DNA of 64,000 nucleotides from Cytobacillus oceanisediminis (GCF_003182355.1 NZ_QGTW01000016.1:1-64000), one strand, 5' to 3'; shown: positions 1 through 9,271, numbered from the stretch's first letter. Notes: generated by a model from the letters alone, not told the origin. Translations and numbers: made by a program.

Positions 1-95
1 CTGTGATATAAATTGAAACGCCGTATACGCGAACCGTACGTACGGTGTTGTGAGAGGGGCGAAAATAATACATTTATTTTCCCTCTACTCGATTT
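1..95 (+). other. 3' tail of a group II intron (domains V and VI)
   Basis: The first 95 bases resemble the 3' end of a bacterial group II intron. A domain V-like segment (about 16-48, with CCGTACGTACGG inside) is followed by a domain VI-like hairpin at 51-90: the arms GAAAATAA and TTATTTTC are perfect and lie inside GAGG/CCTC. The end, CTACTCGATT, is typical for such introns in Bacillus. The body and any reverse transcriptase would lie before base 1. Family assignment is from memory of consensus sequences, not a covariance search. Confidence 0.55.
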
Positions 96-632
96 TGGTA
101 AGGGTGGGATGGTGAAGATGAATAGTGGATGGGAGCAAGTTTTCAGCACGCAATTGGCACAAAGCAGAGAAGATCGTCGTCGTAGAGAATCCATATCTAC
201 CTAATTGGAAAGAAGGAAGGAAAAGTCGTCATGGAGCAGTCATGTCGACTTTAATAGGAAAAAGTGTCATCATGAAGAGTTTTTGACGGCCCAGAATGTG
301 GATTTGATAGAAAGGATTGTCGTATAAGTATTTAAAAAGACCAATTTTAGGGTGTAAAAGAATGATCGTTCTCTACATAAGGCCGAGCAGCAATTTTAAC
401 CAATAAAAGTACAAAAAAATTCTCCAACGTACAGGATTACCTGCCACCAAAACAGGGAAAAGCTAAAATAAAAGTAAATTTTTATGCACTTAATAAAGAA
501 GTCGAAATAGCAGTAAAGAATGTTAATCTCCCACCAAGAATCCTCTTAATGATCCGATTTCTACGCATTCGACAAAATTAGTGAAAGTTTTTGACATCTT
601 CAGACAGATTCCTTATTTTTGTTTCCTTATAA
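96..632. other. gene-poor stretch downstream of the intron tail
   Basis: No convincing gene is seen. The only open frame (ending at 204) runs through the intron RNA and has no ribosome site. The rest has stops in all frames and may be a decayed intron target or insertion sequence, but I recognise nothing in it. Confidence 0.4.
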
Positions 633-668
633 TTGAAAGAAATGGATAGTCCCGGAAGGAGGGGCCGA

Positions 669-1106
669 ATGAGAGCTTATCAACTGTATTTAATAGAAGA
701 TGAATTTGCGTCCCATTATTTTGGAAGAGAGCGTATGTTTTTTCAGTTGTTTGAGGAGTTTGAGCATTCGTCCGGTGAAATGAAGTCTATTCTTTTGAAA
801 CAGATCGATTTTGTCACAAAATCCATCCCGGGGTTACGGTTACATCAATATATTCACCAGCAGCTTCAAAGGAAAAAGGACTTTTTCATAGAAAAAAGTG
901 CATACTATATAGAGATGAATAAAAAAAGCAAGGCGAAGCTTGAAGTGTTTGACCGGTGTCTGGTTTTAGAAGCGGCAGGCAGCTACGAGGCTGAGACGCT
1001 ATTTTTCGAGGTGCTGCGAAAAAGCGAGTCTTCCTTTCTGGCTGTTGATCTTCAGCATAAGCGCTACGGGTGGCTAAAACCGATTAAAGAAAGAAAATTC
1101 GTCTAA
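669..1106 (+). CDS. sirA: SirA, sporulation inhibitor of replication (YneE)
   Basis: A 145-residue protein opening MRAYQLYLIEDEFASHYFG, the characteristic start of SirA. In B. subtilis SirA is made under Spo0A control, binds domain I of DnaA and stops new rounds of replication in cells entering sporulation. The ATG at 669 is preferred to the upstream start at 633 because it has an AAGGAGGGG site just before it and matches the family's length (about 148 residues). It lies directly upstream of yneF, the same order as in B. subtilis, which supports the call. Confidence 0.88.
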   Translation: MRAYQLYLIEDEFASHYFGRERMFFQLFEEFEHSSGEMKSILLKQIDFVTKSIPGLRLHQYIHQQLQRKKDFFIEKSAYYIEMNKKSKAKLEVFDRCLVLEAAGSYEAETLFFEVLRKSESSFLAVDLQHKRYGWLKPIKERKFV

Positions 1107-1192
1107 AATAAGAGAAAATATGAAGCAAATATTGTATAATAACCTTTGGTCTAGTACACTGTATGATAGACAACATGAAGGAGGAAGTATTT

Positions 1193-1408
1193 ATGTGGAT
1201 GTATATTCTAGTCGGTATACTGGCGCTTCTTGCTGGTGTAGCACTAGGATTTTTCATTGCTCGAAAATACATGATGAGCTACCTAGAGAAAAATCCGCCA
1301 ATTAACGAACAAATGCTTAAAATGATGATGATGCAAATGGGCATGAAGCCATCACAAAAGAAGATCAACCAAATGATGAATGCCATGAACAAGCAGACTG
1401 GCAAGTAA
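1193..1408 (+). CDS. yneF: YneF family small membrane protein
   Basis: A 71-residue protein with one N-terminal transmembrane segment (about residues 3-23, rich in I, L, V, A and G) followed by a basic, Met-rich cytoplasmic tail with MMMMQMGMKPSQKKINQMM. This is the UPF0154/YneF family; its function is unknown. The ATG at 1193 follows GAAGGAGGAAG at a good distance. It follows sirA as in B. subtilis. The last third of the gene has a decayed copy about 560 bases downstream. Confidence 0.9.
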   Translation: MWMYILVGILALLAGVALGFFIARKYMMSYLEKNPPINEQMLKMMMMQMGMKPSQKKINQMMNAMNKQTGK

Positions 1409-1477
1409 TCAGGGTCAAGCGATAGGATATGTAAGGGTTTCTCTGTAATTACTTAACCCTCACCATTTAACAATTAG

Positions 1478-1526
1478 CCACTTATTTTTCTGTTGAAAAC
1501 TTAGCAGAGAAGAGTGGTTTTTTGTT
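1478..1526 (+). terminator. probable terminator of yneF
   Basis: Imperfect hairpin with CCACT and AGTGG ends, followed by TTTTTTG. A similar hairpin follows the duplicated fragment at 1988. Confidence 0.5.
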
Positions 1527-1878
1527 TTTAAGAGGTTGTTTTAAAAAAGCGTTTAAATCAAATGTAGGGCAGAAGAGGTCAATCTATCGTCATAAAAATA
1601 TTCCTTGGCTGTTAATCCTGATTTCAGCGAGTAGGCTAATAAAGTAAGGAGACACATAATTAATATTTTAACACTTTTATGCGTTTTCGCTTTATCGTAT
1701 TGAAAAAATACTTTGAATAGTGTTATACTTTAATTGGTCGAACTATTCAAACAGTTGACCCCCTATAATTCTTTAGAGCTTAGAGTATTCTAGGCTCTCT
1801 TTTTATGCAATTAGACATTGGAATGGGTCTGCAGAGGGTGAAACTTATATAGAAGAGGAAATTCTTTTTGAGTAAATG

Positions 1879-1965
1879 CTGATGATGAAAATGCGCATGA
1901 AGCCTAACAAAAGAAGATCAACCAAATGATGAATGCCATGAACAATCAGACTGGCAAGTAATCAC
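1879..1965 (+). pseudogene. decayed duplicate of the 3' end of yneF
   Basis: This stretch repeats the end of yneF (about 1322-1410) almost base for base, including the codons for IN-QMMNAMN and the stop, but lacks the 5' two thirds. One base is missing in the Ser-Gln region, so the frame is broken (ATGAAGCCTAACAAAAG versus ATGAAGCCATCACAAAAG). It has no start or ribosome site. It is a segmental duplication remnant, not a gene. Confidence 0.8.
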
Positions 1966-1987
1966 GGACAAGCTTCCCATCAACGGC

Positions 1988-2022
1988 CACTCTTCTGTTA
2001 AAAACAGGAGGGTGTTTTTTTA
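1988..2022 (+). terminator. terminator following the yneF fragment
   Basis: Hairpin CACTCTTCTGTT / AACAGGAGGGTG followed by a run of T. It resembles the terminator after intact yneF, so the duplication probably included it. Confidence 0.7.
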
Positions 2023-2092
2023 TGAATTCAATGAAACCTTCCTCAAAACCAGCCGTAAATATACTATGACAAATCATGAAAGGAAAGAACAA

Positions 2093-2512
2093 ATGAAAAA
2101 ATTACTGCTAACCGGGCTCCTTGCCATTTCAATGTTATTAAGCGGCTGTTCATTTTTAGGGGAAGTGAATAATTCCATTGACTATGTAAACCAGGCGACT
2201 GAACATATCAATACACTAAATAACTTTGCGGAAGAGGCAGCAGCGGATCCAGCATTAAAACAAGAGCTTGAGGATCGATTGATTACTCTTAAACAGGATG
2301 TAGAGGAATTTATCGCATTGAATGACATCCCAACGATAGCGGAGGATATTCATCAGGAATTAGTGAATCAAAATGAGGCGCTTCTTGCTGAGATCAACAA
2401 AGTATTAGAGAATGGTAAACTTGCACTGGATAAGCTGGAGAGTTCAGAGGTGTTTACAACAATTAATGAAGTAACCAGTTTAATAAATAGAATCGAATCA
2501 TTAGGACAATAA
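2093..2512 (+). CDS. DUF6376-like lipoprotein
   Basis: A 139-residue predicted lipoprotein. The N-terminus MKKLLLTGLLAISMLLSGC is a lipoprotein signal with lipobox LSGC (lipid-modified Cys at residue 19). The mature part is acidic and helical, consistent with a small extracytoplasmic helical bundle; the similar Bacillus family is DUF6376, function unknown. The ATG at 2093 is chosen over the 2012 start because of the AAAGGAAAG site and because the signal peptide would otherwise be internal. It stands alone between terminators. Confidence 0.75.
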   Translation: MKKLLLTGLLAISMLLSGCSFLGEVNNSIDYVNQATEHINTLNNFAEEAAADPALKQELEDRLITLKQDVEEFIALNDIPTIAEDIHQELVNQNEALLAEINKVLENGKLALDKLESSEVFTTINEVTSLINRIESLGQ

Positions 2513-2536
2513 AGCATCCACGAGGGTGCTTTTTCT
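2512..2536 (+). terminator. terminator of the lipoprotein gene
   Basis: AGCATCC / GGGTGCT hairpin followed by TTTTTC. Confidence 0.8.
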
Positions 2537-2621
2537 TTGCTAATAAAAATCTTCCTTATTTTTGAAATATTTGTTAAACTATTTAAGCTATTATCATGTT
2601 ACGGTATTCGGAGGATAGGGT

Positions 2622-4370
2622 ATGAAGGTCTTTTTGGATTTGATGTGGTTTTTTAAACAGGAGAAAAAAGCGTATGTAAACGGGATAATTCTGCTGTTAT
2701 TTGTGGCGCTTTTGCAGCTGGTTCCGCCAAAAGTAGTCGGGATTGTGGTCGACTCGATTAAAAATGGAGAGCTGACAGCACAAAGGCTTTTGATGTGGAT
2801 TGGGCTCCTGGCTGTTGTTGCGCTTATGATGTATGTGCTTCGTTATTATTGGAGGATCATGATTTTTGGATCGGCGGTTAAGCTCTCAAACTTATTGAGG
2901 AATAAGCTTTATCACCATTTTACAAAAATGTCCCAGTCTTTTTACCAGAAAAAGCGAGTCGGTGATTTGATGGCACACGCGACAAACGATCTTCAGGCTA
3001 TTCAGCAGACTGCAGGAGCAGGGGTTCTCACATTTGTGGATTCACTGGCGACAGGCGGCTTCGTGATTATCGCCATGGCTACGACGATCAGCTGGAAGCT
3101 TACGCTTATCAGCTTGATTCCGATGCCATTTATGGCACTTCTTACGAGCTGGTATGGGACGCTTCTGCATAAACGATTCCACAAGGCGCAGGAGGCTTTT
3201 TCTTCATTAAATGATAAAACACAGGAGAGCGTATCCGGGATCAAAGTCATTAAAACCTTTGGACAGGAAAAACAGGATATTGAAGATTTTCGTAAACAAT
3301 CGGAAGATGTGGTGCAAAAGAATATTTCGGTTGCCAAAGTTGACTCTTTATTTGACCCAACCATTTCAATCATTGTCGGGATCTCTTTCTTTTTATCCAT
3401 TGCGTTCGGATCAAGATATGTATTGGCAGGAGAATTAACGATTGGGCAGCTTGTGTCGTTTACAACATATTTGGGGCTGCTCATTTGGCCGATGCTTGCA
3501 TTTGGCTGGCTGTTCAATATCGTGGAGAGAGGCCGTGCTTCGTATGACCGTGTTTCCGCTTTGCTTGCAGAAGAAATCGATATCAAAGATGATCAGTCTG
3601 GCATCAATGAAGTGCCAAGCGGGGATATTGAATACAAAATTGAGGAGTTCACTTACCCGGGAGAAAATGAAGCACTGCTTAAAGATATTCATTTTAGGCT
3701 GCAAAGGGGCGAGACTCTTGGGATTGTCGGGAAAACAGGTACGGGTAAAACAACTCTGCTGAAACTTTTGATTCGCGAGTTTGAAGGCTATAAGGGGAAA
3801 ATCCTTTTTGCAGAACATCCAATTGACCTCTATAAAATGGAGAAGCTGAGGGAAGCGATTGGGTATGTACCCCAGGAACACTTCCTGTTTTCGGCCACTG
3901 TTGCAGAAAATATTGCTTTTACAAGGCCGGATGCCGGGCTTGAAAAGGTCTACGCTGCAGCAAAGCTCGCCAATATCCATGAGGATATTCTCGAATTTAC
4001 GGATGGATATCAAACGGTTGTTGGCGAGAGAGGCGTATCCCTTTCTGGCGGGCAAAAGCAGCGGATCTCCATTGCGAGAGCATTGCTCATGAATCCGGAG
4101 GTATTAATTTTGGATGACTCCCTTTCTGCAGTCGATGCCAAAACTGAGGAAGCGATCCTGACTTCATTAAGAGAAGAGCGGGCAGGCAAAACCACGATAA
4201 TTACCGCTCATCGCCTTAGTGCCATCCAGCATGCGAATCTCATTCTTGTCCTGGATGAAGGAAAGATTGTTCAGCGGGGGACGCATGATGATTTGATGGC
4301 TGAAGAGGGCTGGTATAAGGATATGTATTTGCGCCAGCAGCTTGAAGAGCTTGTGGAGCATGGGGGATAA
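2622..4370 (+). CDS. ABC exporter half-transporter, degenerate subunit (BmrC/YheI-like)
   Basis: 582 residues: an N-terminal six-helix exporter domain (about 1-310) and an ATP-binding domain (about 335-575) with Walker A GKTGTGKTT (about 370), signature LSGGQKQR (about 472) and Walker B ILILDDSLSAVD (about 496-505). The residue after the Walker B aspartate is D, not the catalytic glutamate, the hallmark of the degenerate subunit in heterodimeric exporters such as BmrC of B. subtilis. The next gene, 4 bases on, has the canonical glutamate, so the two should form one multidrug-type exporter with one active ATP site. The substrate is not readable from sequence. Confidence 0.85.
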   Translation: MKVFLDLMWFFKQEKKAYVNGIILLLFVALLQLVPPKVVGIVVDSIKNGELTAQRLLMWIGLLAVVALMMYVLRYYWRIMIFGSAVKLSNLLRNKLYHHFTKMSQSFYQKKRVGDLMAHATNDLQAIQQTAGAGVLTFVDSLATGGFVIIAMATTISWKLTLISLIPMPFMALLTSWYGTLLHKRFHKAQEAFSSLNDKTQESVSGIKVIKTFGQEKQDIEDFRKQSEDVVQKNISVAKVDSLFDPTISIIVGISFFLSIAFGSRYVLAGELTIGQLVSFTTYLGLLIWPMLAFGWLFNIVERGRASYDRVSALLAEEIDIKDDQSGINEVPSGDIEYKIEEFTYPGENEALLKDIHFRLQRGETLGIVGKTGTGKTTLLKLLIREFEGYKGKILFAEHPIDLYKMEKLREAIGYVPQEHFLFSATVAENIAFTRPDAGLEKVYAAAKLANIHEDILEFTDGYQTVVGERGVSLSGGQKQRISIARALLMNPEVLILDDSLSAVDAKTEEAILTSLREERAGKTTIITAHRLSAIQHANLILVLDEGKIVQRGTHDDLMAEEGWYKDMYLRQQLEELVEHGG

Positions 4371-4374
4371 GAAA

Positions 4375-6168
4375 ATGGAAAAAACACCAGTTATGAAAGG
4401 AAAAGAGCAGCGAAAGGTCCTGTTCCGGCTGCTCTCCTATACAAAACCGCATAAGAAAACGATTCTGCTAGCATTCAGTCTGCTCCTGGTAACCACGATA
4501 GGAGACATATTGGGGCCGATTCTGGTAAAAATCTTCATCGATGATTATTTGACACCAAGAAATCTGGTTTTTGAGCCGTTATTTGCTTTGGGTGCTGCAT
4601 ACCTGGGCATTCAGATTATGAATGTGCTGGTTTCTTATTTTCAGCTGTTAAAGTTCCAGGAAATCGCTTTGAAAATCATCCAGCAGCTTCGTGTAGACGT
4701 TTTTTCAAAAGTACAGTCATTGGGCTTAAAATACTTTGATAAAACGCCTGCGGGCAGCATTGTTTCAAGGGTAACGAATGATACGGAAGCGATCAAAGAT
4801 ATGTTCGTGAGTGTTTTAGTCACGTTCATTCAGGGAGCTTTCCTCCTGACAGGGATATTTGTGGCGATGTTCATTTTAAACGTAAAGCTTGCGTTGTTCT
4901 GTCTGGTGATACTGCCGATCCTTTTTATGATTATGAGAACCTATCGGAAATACAGTTCAGTTTTTTATAAGGATCTGAGGGAAAGGCTGAGCCAGCTGAA
5001 TGCGAAGCTTAGCGAATCATTGCAGGGGATGTCCATTATTCAGGTGTTCAGGCAGGAAAATAGGCTGCGGAAGGAATTTGGCCATATTAATGAGCAGCAT
5101 TATAATGCCGGAATGCGGAATATCAAAATGGATGGACTGTTATTGAGACCGGCTATCGACCTTGTTTATGTGCTTGCCCTTATCATAGTATTGAGTTTCT
5201 TTGGGATTTCTTCTTTTAATAGTCCCATTGAAATCGGGGTGCTTTATGCGTTTGTCAGCTATCTGGACCGTTTCTTTGAGCCGGTGAATCAGATCATGAT
5301 GAGGCTTTCTATGTACCAGCAGGCCATCATTGCGGCTTCAAGAGCTTTCGCACTATTAGATGAAATAGAGCTTGCCCCACCGCAAAAGGAGAAGGACTCT
5401 GCCAAAATCACGGATGGGGAAATCGAGTTCAGAAACCTAAGCTTCTCCTATGACGGTAAACGGGATGTGCTGAAGAATATTTCTTTTACAGCAAAGCCGG
5501 GAGAAACAGTAGCGCTAGTAGGACATACGGGCAGTGGAAAAAGTTCAATTATCAACCTAATGATGCGTTTCTATGAATTTGAACGCGGAGATATCTTAAT
5601 TGATGGAAAAAGCATTAAATCCTATCCAAAGGATGAACTCCGGACGAAGATGGGGCTCGTTCTTCAGGATCCTTTCCTTTTTTATGGAACGATCAAGGAT
5701 AACATCAGGCTTTATACTGAGAATATGACAGATGATGAAATTGAAGCAGCAGCCCAGTTTGTTCAGGCGCATACGTTCATTAATAAATTGGAAGACGGCT
5801 ATGACCATCAAGTGGCGGAAAGGGGTTCTACTTTTTCAAGCGGACAAAGACAGCTGATTGCCTTTGCGAGAACGATTGCTACCAATCCGAAGATTTTGGT
5901 GCTGGACGAAGCGACTGCGAATATCGATACAGAAACGGAAGAAGCGATCCAAATCGCATTGGAGAAAATGCGGAAGGGCAGAACAACCATTGCGATTGCT
6001 CACCGCCTTTCTACTATTCAGGATGCAGAATTGATCATTGTGCTTCATCAAGGGGAAATCGTTGAAAGAGGAACACATCAGGAGCTGCTTTCGAAACGCG
6101 GCTTATATCATAAGATGTACTTGCTTCAGAATGGATCTGCTGAAAAAGTGGAGGATGCGATCGGATAA
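4375..6168 (+). CDS. ABC exporter half-transporter, catalytic subunit (BmrD/YheH-like)
   Basis: 597 residues from the ATG at 4375, which has GGGGGATAAGAAA before it. Membrane domain in the first half; ATP-binding domain with Walker A GHTGSGKSS, signature FSSGQRQL and Walker B ILVLDEATANID, with an intact catalytic glutamate. The signature is slightly off consensus, as often in such pairs. It partners with the degenerate subunit encoded just upstream. Resemblance to BmrC/BmrD rests on this asymmetry, the gene order and general similarity. Confidence 0.85.
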   Translation: MEKTPVMKGKEQRKVLFRLLSYTKPHKKTILLAFSLLLVTTIGDILGPILVKIFIDDYLTPRNLVFEPLFALGAAYLGIQIMNVLVSYFQLLKFQEIALKIIQQLRVDVFSKVQSLGLKYFDKTPAGSIVSRVTNDTEAIKDMFVSVLVTFIQGAFLLTGIFVAMFILNVKLALFCLVILPILFMIMRTYRKYSSVFYKDLRERLSQLNAKLSESLQGMSIIQVFRQENRLRKEFGHINEQHYNAGMRNIKMDGLLLRPAIDLVYVLALIIVLSFFGISSFNSPIEIGVLYAFVSYLDRFFEPVNQIMMRLSMYQQAIIAASRAFALLDEIELAPPQKEKDSAKITDGEIEFRNLSFSYDGKRDVLKNISFTAKPGETVALVGHTGSGKSSIINLMMRFYEFERGDILIDGKSIKSYPKDELRTKMGLVLQDPFLFYGTIKDNIRLYTENMTDDEIEAAAQFVQAHTFINKLEDGYDHQVAERGSTFSSGQRQLIAFARTIATNPKILVLDEATANIDTETEEAIQIALEKMRKGRTTIAIAHRLSTIQDAELIIVLHQGEIVERGTHQELLSKRGLYHKMYLLQNGSAEKVEDAIG

Positions 6169-6200
6169 GCTGGATAAAAGTAAAAAACACACGATCATTT

Positions 6201-6236
6201 AGTCCAATTTGAAAAATAAATTGGACTATTTTTTTT
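6201..6236 (+). terminator. terminator of the ABC exporter operon
   Basis: Hairpin AGTCCAATTT / AAATTGGACT followed by a run of T. Confidence 0.9.
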
Positions 6237-6339
6237 GCGTAAAAAATGACGTGAAATACTCATTGTCCATATGTTCTAATTTATGTTAAATTAAATGCTG
6301 GCTTATGAATAGAGATTGATAATTTTATAGGGGGATCAT

Positions 6340-7005
6340 ATGGCGCTAAAATATAAATGTCTAATCTTGGACCACGACGATACGGCAGTAAAAAGCACAC
6401 CAGACATACATTATCCATCTTTTGTAGAAGCTCTTAAAAGCCTGCGGCCAAAAGAGGAACCGATTAGCCTTGAAGATTTTATTCGATACTGCTTCCATCC
6501 AGGGTTTTCTTCCTTGTGTAAGGATATCATTAAATTTACAGATAAAGAGCTTCAACATCAGCAAGAAATATGGAAGCGATATACCGAAACGACTGTGCCA
6601 GACTTTTATGAGCTTTTTGTTGAAACCATTCAAGAATTTAAAAAGCAAGGCGGAATTGTGACGGTTGTTTCTCATTCTGAGCGAACCCGAATTGAAAGAG
6701 ATTATTCGATCCATTGCGGATTTTTGCCGGATGCAATCTTTGGATGGGAACTTCAAGAGCATCAAAGAAAACCACATCCTTATCCGATTAAGGAAATATT
6801 AAAACGCTTCAATCTCAAAGAAACGGAAGCACTTATGTTGGATGACTTAAAGCCTGGATTGGATATGGCAAGAAGCTGTCAGGTAGATTTTGCCGCTGCC
6901 GGTTGGTCTCACTGTATTCCTGAAATCAAAAAACAAATGAAAAGGGAATCGAACTATTACTTTGGTACAGTGGAAGAATTTAATAAATTTATATTATGTA
7001 AATAA
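6340..7005 (+). CDS. HAD-family hydrolase (phosphatase-like)
   Basis: 221 residues. HAD motif I is LDHDDTAVKST (residues 10-20; nucleophile and acid/base aspartates in DHDDT), motif II is in VVSHSERTR, motif III is the Lys of RKPHPYPI and motif IV is MLDDLKPGLDMA. The spacing leaves room for a helical cap between motifs I and II. The physiological phosphate ester cannot be deduced. Start at the ATG at 6340 after TAGGGGGATC. It stands as a single gene between terminators. Confidence 0.85.
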   Translation: MALKYKCLILDHDDTAVKSTPDIHYPSFVEALKSLRPKEEPISLEDFIRYCFHPGFSSLCKDIIKFTDKELQHQQEIWKRYTETTVPDFYELFVETIQEFKKQGGIVTVVSHSERTRIERDYSIHCGFLPDAIFGWELQEHQRKPHPYPIKEILKRFNLKETEALMLDDLKPGLDMARSCQVDFAAAGWSHCIPEIKKQMKRESNYYFGTVEEFNKFILCK

Positions 7006-7025
7006 AAAACGCTGTTTGTGTATTG

Positions 7026-7059
7026 AAAAAACGATCTGCTTCCGATGCAGATCGTTTTT
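7026..7059. terminator. bidirectional terminator
   Basis: Near-perfect hairpin AAAACGATCTGC / GCAGATCGTTTT with A and T runs on its two sides, placed between the convergent HAD and Spo0E-like genes. Confidence 0.9.
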
Positions 7060-7265
7060 CAATGGGTTTGCACTTTTTTAATAAAGATTCGATTGTATTC
7101 ATTTAATAGGGCATCAAGTTCCTGGCTGTACTGGATTGCCGCCGAAGAGTTTAAGCCGCTTTTCATGGCCACTTGAATTAACTCCGTTCTCTTCTGTTCG
7201 ATCAATGAAAGCAAGTCTTGTTTACACATGGCCAATAATTCCTCTCTGGTGGTTTCTCGTCGCAT
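7059..7265 (-). CDS. Spo0E-like aspartyl-phosphate phosphatase
   Basis: 68 residues (55 if the internal Met at 7226 is used, which has AGAGAGG upstream). It contains the Spo0E family pattern: helix LLSLIEQKRTELIQVA, a short turn, then helix AIQYSQELDALLNEY with the SQELD signature. These two-helix proteins remove phosphate from Spo0A~P or other response regulators and so hold back sporulation. The start is uncertain because no strong ribosome site precedes 7265. Confidence 0.8.
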   Translation of the reverse strand: MRRETTREELLAMCKQDLLSLIEQKRTELIQVAMKSGLNSSAAIQYSQELDALLNEYNRIFIKKVQTH

Positions 7266-7275
7266 TATATGTAAA

Positions 7276-7546
7276 ATTCAGCTGCCAATTACGTTCCATG
7301 TCAAATGCTGAAAGATAATAACAGAATTTGTTAAGATATACTATAGTATATCGAATTATGGTAATAAATTCAAAAGAAACTTCCTTTAAAGTTTAATAAC
7401 ATTTACATTAAAAAAACATGTTTTAGGTTGAAAATTAATATGGTTTATTATAGAGCTTGTTTAGGGATTTTTCCAGAGATGTAAGGGAGTTTCCAGTTAA
7501 TACTTGTGAATTAAGCTGTAAGATTTTTAATGCCTTGTTACATTGG
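7276..7546. other. intergenic stretch without recognised gene
   Basis: AT-rich sequence between the Spo0E-like gene and the repeat at 7547; no gene seen. Confidence 0.4.
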
Positions 7547-7740
7547 CCTGTTGATTTCCGCTGCAGGCACTCAGCGAACGCGGGCGGTCCGGGAGCCTCC
7601 TCGGCGCCATGCGCCTGTGGGGTCTCCCTTTGATCCATACTCCCGCAGGACTTTGAATAAGCATCCACGAGTAAACACCGCACGAAGGAAATGCGAATGC
7701 ATTTTCCAAGGATCTCGTGCCTTCCGTTCCAACCAACAGG
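7547..7740. repeat. interspersed repeat with terminal inverted repeats, copy 1 (194 bp)
   Basis: Begins CCTGTTGATT and ends AACCAACAGG, near-perfect terminal inverted repeats. The interior holds the GC-rich stretch GGGCGGTCCGGGAGCC and CCCGCAGGA, and a roughly 60-base insert (ACTTTGAATAAGC to GCATTTTC) absent from copy 3. Three copies lie within 3 kb, all between genes. A non-coding palindromic, MITE-like Bacillus repeat is likely; short open frames in it are artefacts. Confidence 0.85.
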
Positions 7741-7907
7741 GTGCTAAAAAGAAAGTTGAGCAATAACAAAGACTTATAATAATTCTAATTCAGAATACCA
7801 AAAGAGGTATTTTTCTAGACACAAAACGTTCACATTCTATCCATTATCTTTTCAGCATGGTATTTGTTAGAATAAATAGGAACGAATGAGTATCAGGAGT
7901 TGTGACT

Positions 7908-8615
7908 ATGACAGATTTAAATGTATTTATTGCGTTAGGGGCAGGGTTTTTAAGCTTTATATCGCCATGCTGCCTGCCATTATATCCGGCGTTTTTATCG
8001 TATATTACAGGAATGTCAGTAGGGGAGATAAAAGAAGAGAATGCCATGCTGCAAAGACGGAGCATGCTGCATACATTATTCTTCCTGCTTGGTTTTTCGG
8101 CGATTTTTATAGCGATTGGGTTTGGAACCACCTTTATCGGACGTTTCTTCAATGAATATCAGGATCTGATCCGCCAGCTTGGGGCCATTTTTATCTTCTT
8201 CTTCGGGCTGGTCGTAGTGGGAGTGATCAAGCCGGAATTCTTAATGAAGGAAAGGCGTTTCGAGTTTAAAAACCGTCCTGCTGGATTTCTGGGATCAATT
8301 TTAATCGGGATGGCATTTGCGGCCGGCTGGACACCGTGTACAGGGCCGATTCTAGGAGCAGTAATCTCTCTTGCTGCAGCTAACCCAGGATCAGCTATGG
8401 TCTATATGATTGCTTATATACTTGGTTTCGGAATTCCATTCTTCGTCCTTTCCTTCTTCGTCGGAAAGCTGCAATGGATCAAGCGAAACAGCGTCAAGAT
8501 TATGAAAATTGGCGGTGTTTTAATGATGATCATGGGTGTTGTCCTGTTCTTTGACTGGATGACCAAGATTATCGCGATTTTATCACCTTTATTTGGCGGA
8601 TTTACTGGTTTTTAA
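7908..8615 (+). CDS. ccdA: Cytochrome c biogenesis protein CcdA
   Basis: 235 residues with six predicted membrane segments. CcdA moves reducing equivalents from cytoplasmic thioredoxin across the membrane to reduce apocytochrome c and, in Bacillus, spore-envelope thiol proteins. The two key cysteines are in SPCCLPLYPAF (first segment) and GWTPCTGPILG (fourth). The ATG at 7908 is preferred to the GTG at 7902 because CAGGAGT sits 7 bases before it. yneI and ccdC follow, as in B. subtilis. Confidence 0.93.
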   Translation: MTDLNVFIALGAGFLSFISPCCLPLYPAFLSYITGMSVGEIKEENAMLQRRSMLHTLFFLLGFSAIFIAIGFGTTFIGRFFNEYQDLIRQLGAIFIFFFGLVVVGVIKPEFLMKERRFEFKNRPAGFLGSILIGMAFAAGWTPCTGPILGAVISLAAANPGSAMVYMIAYILGFGIPFFVLSFFVGKLQWIKRNSVKIMKIGGVLMMIMGVVLFFDWMTKIIAILSPLFGGFTGF

Positions 8616-8622
8616 AAAATAG

Positions 8623-8656
8623 GCAGCACATTCAAATTGGGAATGTGCTGCTTTTT
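8623..8656 (+). terminator. terminator of ccdA
   Basis: Perfect 11-bp hairpin GCAGCACATTC / GAATGTGCTGC followed by TTTTTA. Confidence 0.92.
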
Positions 8657-8911
8657 ATTTGATATAAGTAAAAAGGGCTACTAGTCAAAAGTGTACTGGT
8701 CGAAATTTGTCGCACTTTTTAAATTGAAATTTGTCTGATAGTTCGATATATTGTAGTATGTGTTCTTTCAGCGTGGATAATTGTATTTTTGTGGAAGTGT
8801 TGCCATTTTACTATTCGGGGAGTTTGTTGTTTTATAATTTTGGGTATTTTTTACTATGAAAGAAGTATAATAGAGATAGAGCTTCCAATGCAGTACAAGG
8901 GGGAAACAGCG

Positions 8912-9271
8912 GTGGCAAGAATTTTAATAGTCGATGATGCAAAGTTTATGAGAGTCACGCTGGGCAGTATTCTAGCAAAAGCCGACCATGAAATTGTAGG
9001 AGAAGGGGAGAACGGCAAAGAAGCTGTACAGCTATATAGGGATCACCTTCCAGATCTTGTGATGATGGACATCACCATGCCGGAAATGACTGGACTTGAG
9101 GCCATGAAGGAAATAAAAAATGATCATCCCAATGCGAAGATTATCATGTGCTCTGCCATGGGTCAGCAGAAGGTAGTGGTCGAGTCCATTGAAGCGGGTG
9201 CAAAGGATTTTATTGTAAAGCCTTTTGATGAAGGGCGTGTATTGGAAGCGGTCAATAGGGTATTAAGATAA
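8912..9271 (+). CDS. yneI: CheY-like single-domain response regulator (YneI/CcdB)
   Basis: 119 residues from the GTG at 8912, preceded by AAGGGGGAAA. It is a bare receiver domain: acidic pair in ILIVDDAKFMR, phospho-acceptor Asp in LVMMDITMPEMTG (about residue 52), Thr/Ser switch in IIMCSAMGQ and Lys in FIVKPF. There is no output domain. The upstream in-frame codons (to 8789) are not protein-like. Position between ccdA and ccdC identifies it as the counterpart of B. subtilis YneI; its exact role is not known. Confidence 0.88.
   Translation: MARILIVDDAKFMRVTLGSILAKADHEIVGEGENGKEAVQLYRDHLPDLVMMDITMPEMTGLEAMKEIKNDHPNAKIIMCSAMGQQKVVVESIEAGAKDFIVKPFDEGRVLEAVNRVLR

Noticed and set aside
13..204. 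63-residue open frame at the window start
   Set aside because: It runs through group II intron domain V/VI structure, has no ribosome site and no protein-like composition.
7530..7769. Open frames on both strands in the 7547-7740 repeat
   Set aside because: They come from the GC-rich palindromic repeat and recur only as fragments in the other copies.
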